This document shows positions 51,101 to 60,687 of a stretch of DNA of 64,000 nucleotides, piece by piece (within the stretch, counting starts at the first letter, position 1; every line of letters starts with the position of its first letter). The translations under genes and the position numbers were made by a program. This DNA comes from Planctomycetota bacterium (lineage in GTDB: Bacteria; Planctomycetota; Phycisphaerae; UBA1845; PWPN01). The stretch is from assembly GCA_022711465.1 (NCBI GenBank), contig JAKLEZ010000021.1, positions 40,730 through 104,729 of the forward strand. The letters are read 5' to 3'. Below the pieces are notes generated by a model, which did not search any database, was not told the origin of the DNA, and was given only the letters and a program-made list of their open reading frames with translations.

Positions 51101-51886
51101 TTACTTGTCGGACTTCTTGCGCCCGAGCGGCCTGATCATCAGGTGGCGGTACTCGACGGGCTTGTGGTCGCCCTGGAGGATAATCGGCCCCGGGCCGCTC
51201 TCCTTGACGTCTTTCATCTCGTCATAGCGGTGGGTCGGCTTGGCCAAAACGAAATCCCTCTGGACTTGCTCGCTGTTGACGAACACGGTGGCCTTGTCGC
51301 CGACGACCTTGATGTACATGCTCTGCCATTCGTCGGCCGGGCGGCTGGCGTTCTTCGCCGGCCGTTTCTGCCCGTAAAAGGCGCCGGTGCCCCAGTCAAT
51401 CGCCGGGTCGTCCAGTTTCATGCCGTAGTCGCCGCGGACCTGGACTTCGAACAGGCCGCGAACGAAGACGCCGCTGTTGCCGTTCTTGGGCACCTTGAAC
51501 TCGCAGTAGAACTCGAAGTCGGTGAACTCCTTGGTGGAGCGGATGTTGCATCCGTGTTCGGGTTCCTTGAACGAGGTGGCCAGGACGCCGTCCACCGCCT
51601 TCCAGGTCAGCTTCTGGTTCATGGCCACCGGTTTCCAGCCCTCGAGGTCCTTGCCGTTGAACAGCGGCTGCCAGCCCTTGCCGACATTCGGGGCGTGCTT
51701 CTTGTCGATGTACACGACCGGGTCGGCCGAGTCCTTTGCGGGGGCCTCCTTGTTCGGATTGGAGGCTGCGGCGGCCGTGACCTTGGACCTGGCGTTCTTC
51801 TTCTCCTTCTCCGCGGCATGCGTACCGCCTACGCCGATGGCCACGCCCGCCATGATTACCGCCATATGCTTTGCCATTTTCCTCAT
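51101..51886 (-). CDS. Exported DUF1080 (3-keto-disaccharide hydrolase-type) protein
   Basis: 261 residues from the ATG at 51886 (GGAGG ten bases upstream; 51910 is an alternative). Signal peptide (MRKMAKHMAVIMAGVAIGVGGTHA), a Lys/Ala-rich spacer, then a DUF1080 fold: GWQPLFNGKDLEGWKPV, FTDFEFYCEFKVPKNGNSGVFVRG, FEVQVRGDYG, GAFYGQKRP, and NSEQVQRDF. The domain is a concanavalin-like sandwich; some members hydrolyse 3-keto-glycosides, others only bind glycans. Very common in planctomycetes. No operon partner. Confidence 0.88.
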   Translation of the reverse strand: MRKMAKHMAVIMAGVAIGVGGTHAAEKEKKNARSKVTAAAASNPNKEAPAKDSADPVVYIDKKHAPNVGKGWQPLFNGKDLEGWKPVAMNQKLTWKAVDGVLATSFKEPEHGCNIRSTKEFTDFEFYCEFKVPKNGNSGVFVRGLFEVQVRGDYGMKLDDPAIDWGTGAFYGQKRPAKNASRPADEWQSMYIKVVGDKATVFVNSEQVQRDFVLAKPTHRYDEMKDVKESGPGPIILQGDHKPVEYRHLMIRPLGRKKSDK

Positions 51887-52383
51887 CGTTCGGATGCCTC
51901 CATCAGTCAACCGTGTTCATCCAGGTCCGCCGGGCCGGCACCTCGACGAGTCCTTGTGCCGTGTGACCGCACCAGACCATGATAACTCCCTCACCCACGC
52001 ATCAGGGCAGGGTGAGTGAATCCTCCCCTATCCTCAGCAGTACCCCGGCACGCCGGAGGCGGCGATTGCCATCACCCTCTCGGATCCGCGCCTCGCGCGA
52101 CCGGGCGGGAAGGGCGGGTTCGTCGCTCGGACGCACCGGTCGGGCAAGCGGCCTGCGCCGACTCGCACTTGTACCCTCGACTCGTCGTCAAGACAAGAGA
52201 CGTAAGGACGTCGGCGACCGGGAGGTGGAGATGGCGGGCCCGGTCACGAGAGGGCTACGAGGCGGGGAAGTGTCCTAGTGCCAGTCGCTGCTCCTTGGGT
52301 TAGAATAGGTGGGCTTGGAGGATCGCGGTTCGTGAGGTCGCATCTCCAAGTAGCCAGCAGACATACGGTTGTGGAGGTCTACC
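51887..52383. other. Divergent intergenic region
   Basis: About 500 bases between the DUF1080 gene and the 1109-aa protein. A candidate promoter for the plus-strand gene lies at 52278-52306. Overlapping plus-strand frames are Arg-rich and have no recognisable product. Nothing else was identified. Confidence 0.4.
52278..52306 (+). promoter_or_regulatory. Candidate promoter of the 1109-aa protein operon
   Basis: GTGCCA (52278-52283), 17-base spacer and TAGAAT (52301-52306). Four of six and five of six matches to the sigma70 consensus. The leader would be about 70 bases. Confidence 0.4.
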
Positions 52384-55300
52384 ATGCACACTCGCCATCA
52401 CCCGTCCCGCCCGAGGCTGCGATGTCATCTTGCTCTGACGGTGAGCCTGGCGATTATCGCAGCCGGGCCGGTGGTTGCCCAATACGGCGGCATCCGTGGG
52501 GGTGTCCAGCGGAACCTGGACCGCGGCCGGGGGACGGCTTCACCGTCGGCGAGGCCGGGGGATACGACCAGGAAGGGATCCGAGACTGCCCTGACCAGCG
52601 AGGAGCAGCGGAAGATCGTCGCGGAGCAGGACCCCGACAAGCTCGTGGCCATGGCCCAGGAGTTGCTCACGGCGAACAAGGAGAGTGGTGCCCGGCTGTG
52701 CCTGGACCGGGCCGTCAAGGCCAAGCCGGCCCTGCTGACTGTGGAGAAAGTGCCTGGGGCGCAGGCCTCCAAGGTGTGGGCCAGCTTCTGGCATGTCTAC
52801 AAGGCCAAGCAGCAGGAGAAACAGCTCGATGCCAAGGACGCCGCTGGCCGAGTCAAGATCGCCGAGTGGCTTCACAAGGCAGGCGAGGACGGCGCCGCTC
52901 GCGACTTGCTCAAGAGCGCCCTGAAGATCAGCAAGGATGATCCGGAAGCCCTCAAGCGCCTGGAGGAATGGAACCTGAGCACCGAGTCGGGTTTCCACAT
53001 CGATCTGGCCTTCGGGCTGAGCCAGTCACTGCTGCCGACATCGATCAGCGACGAGGGTCAGGAACTCGAGCCGCGGCGTGAGCAGCGATTCATGCTTGTG
53101 CCCGTCGCCTATGATCCCGGCGACGCGAAGCTGCAGATCATGCCCAGCGCCTTGAAGGTCAAATCGGATGGCGACAAGCCGTGTCGCGTCGTGGGCATCA
53201 TGCTGCTCCTGGCTTCGGGCTCGATCCCGGCGGTGGCGTCCGGGTCATCGGGTCGGGTCTCCGGCCTGCAGCTGCAGCAACCGAATGACCCGATTCTTGA
53301 ACAGATCGAGGCCCAGCAGGCCAAGGACGGCTCGATTGACCTGACGCTCTACAACCGGGTTCATCCCCGGCCCAAGCGGGAGCCGGGTGCCCCGGCCGGC
53401 AGAACGCCGCGGGAAACGACGCCTCGTCCAGCTCCCGGGGAAGGGAAACAGACCGTGCCAGGCAGTGGCTACGCGGTCTTTCTGATCGAAGTTCCCGAGG
53501 GTGCCCAATCCGTGCAGGTCATCTGCCGGAACGACCCGCCCGCGACGCTGGACTTCGAGTTTCTGGAGCAACTCGGCAAGGTGAACGGGGAGCTGCAGCC
53601 TTCCGAGCGCACCAAGCTGATCGATGCCTTGATCGTTCATGCTTCTTCCCAGACTCCGTGCCTGGCCTCGGCGGCCATCGCCGGTCTGGCATCCATCCGC
53701 GAGAAGGCGTCAGCCGCTCCTGATTCGGGTCTGGCCAGAGGTGGAGCGGACCGTCGCTCCCCGGCCACGCAGAAGCTGGAGAAGGCCATGTTGACCGGGC
53801 TGGAGAGCGCCAGCCCGCAAGTTCGTCGCGAGACTTTCTCCGCTTTGGTGTATTCGCCGGCACCGCTGGCCCTGGCGACCCTGTCGACGCTCTGGGGCGA
53901 AAAGAAGACTGCTCCGGCGATGTACCTGCTCGATCAGGTCGAGAACATTCTCCAGGCCGTGCCGGCGACCGAGGACAGGACGACGGTCGCGCCCGTGGCC
54001 ACGGCGAGTGACGATCGCACCCAGCGCCTGGCGGCCATGGTTGCGGAGTTGCCCCCGTCTCCGGTGCCCCAGAACGTCTTCTCGATTCTGGCCGCCTGCC
54101 TGGGCAGCGGGATACCTGAGATCTACCAGCGGTCGCTGGACCTGATCGTCGCCTATCCTTCGCAGCAGAGTCTGATCACCCTGGCGGACATGCCGAGAAC
54201 GGCTTCAGACGTGAGAGCCGCGCTGATCGAACGGCTGGCCAAGGTGACCGAAAACGCCACGAAGACGGCCGCGATGCGGATCCTGCTGAGCATGCCGGAC
54301 GAGAGTACCACGGTCAAACTGCTTGAAGCCTGCGAAGGGACCAAGACCGCTCTGACCGGTGCGGATGATCCCATCCTGAGAGCCTTCAAGCGGGGCCAGC
54401 CGCCCCAGATCCAGATCAAACTCGTCGAGCTGCTCGGACGGTCTGACCTGAGCAAAGTGGCGGGCGAGGCCGCCTTCGCCGACGTGCTGAAGATGCTGGC
54501 CAACGATGCGACCAAGGACGCCGGCCTGCAAGCGGCGCTGCTCAAGCTGGCTCGAGGCCAATTCCAGGTGACCTATGAGGCTCCGATCCATCGCGGGCAG
54601 GGTCTTCCGGCCGCCGGTGGTGGCGTTCCGGGCAAGAGTTCGGCCCCCGAGTTGCTCCTGGCCACGCTGGCGACGGTGCCCAAGGGTGACCCGAAGGCGG
54701 CTCGCGAGGCGGCGAGCCTGCTGATCGAAGCGGGTCGCCTCGCGGTGCTCGAAGAGCAGCTCAAGCAGGCGACGAGCGTCGACCAGCGCGTTCAGGTGGT
54801 TCAGAACGTCGGCGTGAGCAAGGAGTTGGCCAAGCGGGAAGCGCTTCCGGTGTTCCTTGCCCGTCGTCTGGCCGATCCGGAGGAGAAGGTATCGGTGATG
54901 GCCCTCAATGCCCTTGCGGAGATCTACAAGAACGCCGACGCCAGCCAGCGCTGGCGGCTGGATCTGGCGGTCAAGTCCGGTGTGGACGCCAAGGAAATCC
55001 TTCGGCTGGTGCAATCCAAGGATACCAAAATCGCCCGGACGGCCATGAGCCTCATTCGCCAGCTTGGCAAGATGAGCGCGGCCGAGTCCGATCAGATTCA
55101 ATCGAGCGAACCGGGCACCCGCGATCAGAAGTACGCGGCCTTCAACGATCAGCGCGGGGCCAAGCCGTCCGGCACCTACCAGTGCGTGGTCTACCTGGAC
55201 GTGAAATCGGCGGCCACGGCCAACCCCCAGGACGGCAATGCGGGTGGCATGGAGGCCGACCTGGCCGAGGGGGCTCCGCCTCTGACCGAGGGCACCAGTC

Positions 55301-55713
55301 TGCCGTGCCCCGATCTGCGGTTGGCTCTGCGGCCGGAGGGTGCCCAGGGCTTCCGGGTCATCCTTGACGGGCGCGATCTGACCCTTGTCGGCGGTGAGGG
55401 TGACGCCGGCGGGCCCAGCCGGTCAGCGGCGCCGCCTTCGACCGGACCGGTGACACTTCGAATCGATGCCGCCCCCATTCTGCTCGAGGCCCTGAAGAAG
55501 GCTCAGGATCAGAAGTTGTCCTTCGCAGCCCAGGTCAACCAAGTTGTCCTGAACGATCGCGTGCCCTGTGAGCTGAGGCATGAGCAGTTGGGCACGTGGG
55601 GCGGCGAGCTCCAGTTGCCGGGGGCTGGTGCCCAGAGGAGCATGGACCTGGAAACGCCGCTCCAGATCACCGGGGGGAAGATCTACCTGGAGCTGGTGGA
55701 TGCGGGGAAGTGA
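52384..55713 (+). CDS. Large exported HEAT-like repeat protein of unknown function
   Basis: 1109 residues from the ATG at 52384 with GGAGG six bases upstream. A signal peptide (ALTVSLAIIAAGPVVAQ) is followed by a Gly/Arg-rich low-complexity part, a helical TPR-like section (70-195), a beta-rich domain (200-420), then helical HEAT-like repeats (about 420-900; for example PQVRRETFSALVYSP, AREAASLLIEAGRLAVLEEQL, DPEEKVSVMALNALAEIYK). The C-terminal 200 residues are again beta-rich. No catalytic motif is seen. It lies three bases before manC, so it may be cotranscribed; a scaffold or cell-surface role is a guess. Confidence 0.75.
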   Translation: MHTRHHPSRPRLRCHLALTVSLAIIAAGPVVAQYGGIRGGVQRNLDRGRGTASPSARPGDTTRKGSETALTSEEQRKIVAEQDPDKLVAMAQELLTANKESGARLCLDRAVKAKPALLTVEKVPGAQASKVWASFWHVYKAKQQEKQLDAKDAAGRVKIAEWLHKAGEDGAARDLLKSALKISKDDPEALKRLEEWNLSTESGFHIDLAFGLSQSLLPTSISDEGQELEPRREQRFMLVPVAYDPGDAKLQIMPSALKVKSDGDKPCRVVGIMLLLASGSIPAVASGSSGRVSGLQLQQPNDPILEQIEAQQAKDGSIDLTLYNRVHPRPKREPGAPAGRTPRETTPRPAPGEGKQTVPGSGYAVFLIEVPEGAQSVQVICRNDPPATLDFEFLEQLGKVNGELQPSERTKLIDALIVHASSQTPCLASAAIAGLASIREKASAAPDSGLARGGADRRSPATQKLEKAMLTGLESASPQVRRETFSALVYSPAPLALATLSTLWGEKKTAPAMYLLDQVENILQAVPATEDRTTVAPVATASDDRTQRLAAMVAELPPSPVPQNVFSILAACLGSGIPEIYQRSLDLIVAYPSQQSLITLADMPRTASDVRAALIERLAKVTENATKTAAMRILLSMPDESTTVKLLEACEGTKTALTGADDPILRAFKRGQPPQIQIKLVELLGRSDLSKVAGEAAFADVLKMLANDATKDAGLQAALLKLARGQFQVTYEAPIHRGQGLPAAGGGVPGKSSAPELLLATLATVPKGDPKAAREAASLLIEAGRLAVLEEQLKQATSVDQRVQVVQNVGVSKELAKREALPVFLARRLADPEEKVSVMALNALAEIYKNADASQRWRLDLAVKSGVDAKEILRLVQSKDTKIARTAMSLIRQLGKMSAAESDQIQSSEPGTRDQKYAAFNDQRGAKPSGTYQCVVYLDVKSAATANPQDGNAGGMEADLAEGAPPLTEGTSLPCPDLRLALRPEGAQGFRVILDGRDLTLVGGEGDAGGPSRSAAPPSTGPVTLRIDAAPILLEALKKAQDQKLSFAAQVNQVVLNDRVPCELRHEQLGTWGGELQLPGAGAQRSMDLETPLQITGGKIYLELVDAGK

Positions 55714-55716
55714 CCG

Positions 55717-56802
55717 ATGTGGCACGCGGTGATCATGGCGGGAGGTTCGGGCACGCGGTTGTGGCCGCTGAGCCGCCCGGCGCGGCCCAAGCAGTTGCTC
55801 CGGTTGTTCAAGGGAGAATCGCTGCTTCGCCGCTCGTTCGATCGGCTGGCGGGCCTGCTGCCGCCCGAGCGGATCCACGTCATCGCGAACGGCGACTACG
55901 CTGCGGTGATGCGAGCCGAGCTGCCGGAGCTGCCTGCGGAGAACTTCATGGCCGAGCCGTGTGCCCGGGACACGGCCAACGCGGTCGGTCTGGCCGCTCA
56001 TCTGTTGGCCGCCAAGGACCCGGCCGGCACCATGGGCATCTTCACCGCGGATCACATCATCGAGCCGGTGGACCTGTTTCGCGAGACCGTTCGGCGCGGG
56101 TTCGAGACCGCCGATCACCATCCCGACGCCTTGGTCACGTTCGGCGTTGTGCCGCGCTCGGCTCACACTGGATACGGCTACGTGCGCCGGGGGCGCCAGA
56201 TCGCCGCGGGGGTTCACGAGGTTCTGCAGTTCAAGGAGAAGCCCGACCGGGCGACGGCCGAGGCCTACCTGGCCAGCGGCGAGTACTACTGGAACAGCGG
56301 CATGTTCGCCTGGCGAATCGCGACGGTGATCGAGCAGATCCGCAGATGGCAGCCGGCGACCCACGAGGGTCTGCGCGATGTGGTCGCCCAGTTCCGCCAG
56401 CCGGGCATAGCTGCCGCGATCCGCGAGCGATTCGGCACCCTGCCCCGGATCTCCGTGGATTATGCGATCCTGGAGAAGGCCGATCGCGTGCTGGCCGTGG
56501 AGATGAACTGCCGCTGGCTGGATGTCGGCTCCTGGACCGCCTTGGCTGAGGTGTTCGAGCCGGATGCGACCGGCAATACGGTGGCCGCCCCGAATGTGCG
56601 TACCCTGGATGCTCGAGACAACATTTTCGTGAGCGAGGGCGGCCATCTCATCGCGGCCATCGGCGTACGCGACCTGATGGTCGTTCACGCGGATGATGCA
56701 ACGTTGATTTGCCGCCGCGAGGACGCCCAGCGGATCAAGGAGATGGTGGAGATGCTCTCCGGGGCGACGGGGGGGGCGCCAGCGCCCGTGATCCAGGGGT
56801 GA
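55717..56802 (+). CDS. manC: Mannose-1-phosphate guanylyltransferase
   Basis: 361 residues. The nucleotidyltransferase signature VIMAGGSGTRLWPLSRPARPKQLL is at the N-terminus, with EPCARDTANAVGLAA, FTADHIIEP, FKEKPDRATAEAYLASGEYYWNSGMFAW and the sugar-site DVGSWTAL. It forms GDP-mannose from GTP and mannose-1-phosphate, for surface polysaccharide. There is no fused phosphomannose isomerase cupin domain, as in the shorter type. Three bases separate it from the preceding gene. Confidence 0.94.
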   Translation: MWHAVIMAGGSGTRLWPLSRPARPKQLLRLFKGESLLRRSFDRLAGLLPPERIHVIANGDYAAVMRAELPELPAENFMAEPCARDTANAVGLAAHLLAAKDPAGTMGIFTADHIIEPVDLFRETVRRGFETADHHPDALVTFGVVPRSAHTGYGYVRRGRQIAAGVHEVLQFKEKPDRATAEAYLASGEYYWNSGMFAWRIATVIEQIRRWQPATHEGLRDVVAQFRQPGIAAAIRERFGTLPRISVDYAILEKADRVLAVEMNCRWLDVGSWTALAEVFEPDATGNTVAAPNVRTLDARDNIFVSEGGHLIAAIGVRDLMVVHADDATLICRREDAQRIKEMVEMLSGATGGAPAPVIQG

Positions 56803-56845
56803 AGTGGTTTCCGCTCCCGCAGGGGTGTGGCCGGGGAGAATCCCG

Positions 56846-57874
56846 ATGATGGTCCTTCTGTTCCAGTGGGCTGTGGTTTGGGTCGTGGCTGCGGCCGCGG
56901 CCCCCGCGACCGAGTGGGTGCGGGGCGGACCGGATGGGCGGCAACCCGCCTGGGGCGTCCGTGGTGGTCTGCAGTTCGCGATTCCCCCCGCCTCCAAGGG
57001 TCCGCGCGGGCTGGTGCGCGTCCTATCGCCGACCCTGCCCGGAGGGCAATACGATCTCATCAACTTCATTGCCGTCGAGCCGATCGTGAAGGGACAGCGG
57101 GGCTTCAGCGAGTTGGAGCACAGCCGTCTGGACCGTCTGGCGGGCAAGCGTTTCTGGGTCGAGCCGGACGAGATGGCCGGCGAGATCACGCCAATCGACG
57201 GAGGCGTGGAGCGCCTCAAGGTGGTTGTTCGCGTCGAACGGTTCGACAACGGGGCTTCGGTGCGGCTGGTCATCGAGCAGCGCAGCGATCGGCCCGACGA
57301 GATCGCTCTGATGCTTCAGCCCGAGCTGGACAGCGCCGCGATCGAATACGGCATCCTGACCGCCACCATGGGCAACAAGGCGAGAACGCGACTGCTGTGG
57401 CTCAAGGACGAGATCGTCAGCAGCCAGACCCTCTATCCGGACTACAAGGGATTGCACTTCGCTCCTCACTCGATCTACCCGCTCCGCAGTCTCGCAAGCG
57501 GCGAGGGTGGTGATCTGCTGGTGGCCGTCACCACGGACGAGCAGCGTCCCGCCGACACCCGTCCGTTCCCGGGAAGCGACCGGTGGTACTACGGTGGTGC
57601 TCCGGTCACGCAATACTGGCGAATGCCCAGGGGTACATGGCGAGAGGATGTGCACGCGGCGCTCAATGCCCGGTACACCTATTGGATGTCCTGGCGGCCG
57701 ATCCCCGGCGGCATTGCCTTTGAGAACTTCGAGCTGCGCGAGCGTTTTCGCCCGGATCAGCGGTTCGTCTTCGGAATCACGCGCAAGACGCCCGCTGAGC
57801 TGGGCGTTCGTCCGAGCGCGACCATGCCCTCGAGTGAAAGCGCCCCGGCTGGAAGAGGGGCATTATCCGGGTGA
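56846..57874 (+). CDS. Exported protein of unknown function
   Basis: 342 residues from the ATG at 56846, with GGGGAG seven bases upstream; GTG at 56804 is less likely. A signal peptide (MMVLLFQWAVVWVVAAAAAPA) precedes a mostly beta protein with repeated aromatic-rich strands (RGGLQFAIPP, RFWVEPDEMAGE, YGGAPVTQYWRMPRGTWREDVHAA, YTYWMSWRPIPGG). I recognise no family. It follows manC by 43 bases. Its 3' end overlaps that of the converging ATPase gene by 12 bases. Confidence 0.7.
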   Translation: MMVLLFQWAVVWVVAAAAAPATEWVRGGPDGRQPAWGVRGGLQFAIPPASKGPRGLVRVLSPTLPGGQYDLINFIAVEPIVKGQRGFSELEHSRLDRLAGKRFWVEPDEMAGEITPIDGGVERLKVVVRVERFDNGASVRLVIEQRSDRPDEIALMLQPELDSAAIEYGILTATMGNKARTRLLWLKDEIVSSQTLYPDYKGLHFAPHSIYPLRSLASGEGGDLLVAVTTDEQRPADTRPFPGSDRWYYGGAPVTQYWRMPRGTWREDVHAALNARYTYWMSWRPIPGGIAFENFELRERFRPDQRFVFGITRKTPAELGVRPSATMPSSESAPAGRGALSG

Positions 57875-60469
57875 ACCGTGCGGCTGCCCGTGTCGTCCTT
57901 CGGCCATAGCAACGCGGTGCGCTCTGACCATCTTGAAGCCCTCGAACCACAGGATGCTCACCGTGCCGGCGGCCGCGCAGGTCAACAGATCCAGAAGCCC
58001 CAGCCTTTCGAAGTGGAACATGTCCTGCAGGAAGGGGAGATTCAGCACCAGTGTCAGGAATCCGATTGCCCCGCAGAGGACGATCCACAAGGCCGTATTG
58101 GGCTCGTGAAGCATGGTGACGATCGTTCGTGACCAGGAACGGTTGGTGAGGATGAGTCCCAGATTGGCGATGACCAGGGTGGTGAAAGTCAGGGCCCGGG
58201 TCTCGTTTTCCGTGAGCCCCCGCCATCGGGCGGCGCCGTACACCACCAGCAGCATGACCAGTACGCCCAAGCCCTGAAGAACGCTGAGCGTGATCGACCG
58301 GCTGCTGAACAGCGGCGCGTCGGGTTTGCGCGGCGGTCGGCGCATGATGTTCGGTTCGGCGGCCTCGGCCTCGAAGATCATCGAGCACGCTGGATCGATG
58401 ATGAGCTCAAGAAAGACGATATGCACGGGCAGAAGGATCAGCCGCCAGTCGTGAAAGAAGACCGGGATCAGGGAAAGGCCGGCGATGGGCACGTGCACGG
58501 CGAATATGTAGGACACGGCTTTCTGGATGTTGTCGAAGATCCGGCGACCCATGCGGACGGCCTGAACGATGGAAGAGAAATCGTCGTCGAGCAGGACCAG
58601 GCCGGCCGATTCGCGGGCCACGTCCGTGCCGCGGCCACCCATGGCAATGCCGATGTGGGCTGCCTTGAGGGCCGGGGCATCGTTGACCCCGTCGCCGGTC
58701 ATGGCCACGATCTCGCCGTTGGATTTGAGGGCCTGGACGAGCCGCAGCTTCTGCTCGGGAACGACTCGTGCGAACAGATTGGTCGTGCGGATCCGCCGGG
58801 TCAATTCCTCGTCGTTCATCTGGTTCAGTTCGGGTCCGGTGATGCACTGGTCGAGATGCTTGAGGCCGATCTGCCGGCCGATGTTGCGGGCTGTGCCGGG
58901 GTAGTCGCCGGTGATGATGATGACCCGAATGCCGGCCGTGTCGCACTGCCGAATAGCGTCGGGTACCGCGGGACGCACCGGGTCGGCCATGCCGACCAGG
59001 CCGACGAACTCGAAATCGAAGTCGTGCTGGCCGTTGGGCAGATCCGACTCGCGGAACCGCCCTTTGGCCACGCCCAGGACGCGCAGGCCTTCGTCGGCCA
59101 TTTGAGCGACCTGCCCGACCAGGTCAGCCATCCGTGCGGCGTCCAGGTGGCACAGGTCGCCGACTGCCTCGGGGGCGCCCTTGGCGGCGATGACAAATTC
59201 CTTCCTGGAGGGGTCCTGCCAGGCGTGGGACAGAGCCAGCAGCTCCGGCGAGAGGGGGTACTCCTGGATCAACCGCCAGTCGTGGTGCAGGTGTTCCGTC
59301 CTGGCCAGGTAGTTGTCGCCCAACTCGGTGAGGGCTTTCTCCATCGGGTCGAACGGATCGCGCTTGCTGGCCAGGATGCCGAACTCGAGCAGCTCATGGA
59401 ACTCCTCGGGCAATTCTCTGACCGAGGTATCGTGGGCATCGAAGAGTGCTCCGTCGGCACAGAGCTTGCTCACGCTCATGCGATTGAGGGTCAGTGTTCC
59501 GGTCTTGTCGGTGCAAAGCACGGTGGCGGCTCCGAGCGTTTCAACGGCGGGGACTCGGCGAGTGAGCACGCGGTGCTGTGACATCCGCCAGGCGCCTAAG
59601 GCCAGGAAGATCGTCAGCACCACCGGGAACTCCTCCGGCAGCGTAGCCATAGCCAGCGTGAGGCCCGCCAGGAATCCCTCCTGCCAGATTGCCCAGGTGT
59701 TGCCTCGCGTCAGGCCATACACGACCACGACCACTCCGCAGAGGGACAGACCCACGATCGCCAGCCGGCGGACCATGCGACCGGTCTCCTTCTGCAGGAG
59801 GGTCGCTTCCACCTCGACTTTCTGAAGGGCCTTGCCGATCCTGCCCAGCTCGGAGTTCATGCCGGTCGCCAGGACCTCGGCCACGCCCTGGCCGCGAGTG
59901 ACCATGGTGCCGGAGAAGAGGCAAGGCAGATTGTCGCCCCCCGGGGGGGCCATCTCGGCGGCGTCGATCGAGGCGGTCTTGCTGACCGGAATAGACTCGC
60001 CGGTGAGTAGCGACTCGTCGGCTGAGAGATTGAGGCCATGGCGAAGCACGGCATCGGCGGGTACCCGATCGCCCTCGGTCAGGATGAGGACGTCGCCGCG
60101 GGCGACCTCGCGCCCGGCGATACGGGTTTGCCGGCCGTCACGAACGACCAGGGCCCGCGGGCTGGACAGGTCGCGCAGCGCCTCCAGTGCCCGCTCGGTT
60201 CGTCGCTCCTGGACGACGGTGATGCCGATGATGACAAGGACGAAACCCAGGAGCATGGCGGCATCGGCCGATTCACCCATGAACAGGTAGATCGTTCCGC
60301 AAGCGACGAGGAGCACGAACATGGGCTCGCGGACCACTTCGAGGAGAATGGTCTGTGAGCTCCGCCGCTTGCCGGTGGGCAGTTCATTGAGGCCCTCCTG
60401 GTGCAGGCGCTGCTCGGCTTCGGTGCTGGAGAGTCCCCGGATACTGCGGATATCGAAATCGGCGGCCAC
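57863..60469 (-). CDS. P-type ATPase, P2 class (calcium/cation-transporting type)
   Basis: 868 residues. The start is GTG at 60469, with AAGGAG seven bases upstream; an apparent extension to 60943 belongs to non-coding sequence. An N-terminal cation-ATPase domain (GLSSTEAEQRLHQEGLNELP), TGES, the phosphorylation site Asp321 in CTDKTGTLT, KGAPEAV, MTGDGVNDAPALKAAHIGIAMG, and about ten helices including LPEEFPVVLT follow. The PEEF segment and length fit Ca2+-type ATPases (P2A/B). It exports a divalent cation, most likely calcium or manganese. No regulator is adjacent. Confidence 0.9.
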   Translation of the reverse strand: MAADFDIRSIRGLSSTEAEQRLHQEGLNELPTGKRRSSQTILLEVVREPMFVLLVACGTIYLFMGESADAAMLLGFVLVIIGITVVQERRTERALEALRDLSSPRALVVRDGRQTRIAGREVARGDVLILTEGDRVPADAVLRHGLNLSADESLLTGESIPVSKTASIDAAEMAPPGGDNLPCLFSGTMVTRGQGVAEVLATGMNSELGRIGKALQKVEVEATLLQKETGRMVRRLAIVGLSLCGVVVVVYGLTRGNTWAIWQEGFLAGLTLAMATLPEEFPVVLTIFLALGAWRMSQHRVLTRRVPAVETLGAATVLCTDKTGTLTLNRMSVSKLCADGALFDAHDTSVRELPEEFHELLEFGILASKRDPFDPMEKALTELGDNYLARTEHLHHDWRLIQEYPLSPELLALSHAWQDPSRKEFVIAAKGAPEAVGDLCHLDAARMADLVGQVAQMADEGLRVLGVAKGRFRESDLPNGQHDFDFEFVGLVGMADPVRPAVPDAIRQCDTAGIRVIIITGDYPGTARNIGRQIGLKHLDQCITGPELNQMNDEELTRRIRTTNLFARVVPEQKLRLVQALKSNGEIVAMTGDGVNDAPALKAAHIGIAMGGRGTDVARESAGLVLLDDDFSSIVQAVRMGRRIFDNIQKAVSYIFAVHVPIAGLSLIPVFFHDWRLILLPVHIVFLELIIDPACSMIFEAEAAEPNIMRRPPRKPDAPLFSSRSITLSVLQGLGVLVMLLVVYGAARWRGLTENETRALTFTTLVIANLGLILTNRSWSRTIVTMLHEPNTALWIVLCGAIGFLTLVLNLPFLQDMFHFERLGLLDLLTCAAAGTVSILWFEGFKMVRAHRVAMAEGRHGQPHGSPG

Positions 60470-60687
60470 GCGGCGACTCCTTCTTGGCGAGAGCGTCCTG
60501 GTCGTCGTCAGAAACGACGAATGGCTCGCGGGCCATCGTAGCGGCGTGCCGGAACGGTTTCTACGAGGCGGATTGAATTGAGGATGAGAACCAGTCTCAG
60601 CGTTTGATGCAAGGGTCGTGGTGAGCGTCGAGGCCGAGGGTGAAACGCGGCATTGCCGTTCTGGGATGCTGATGCGACGACCTCGGA

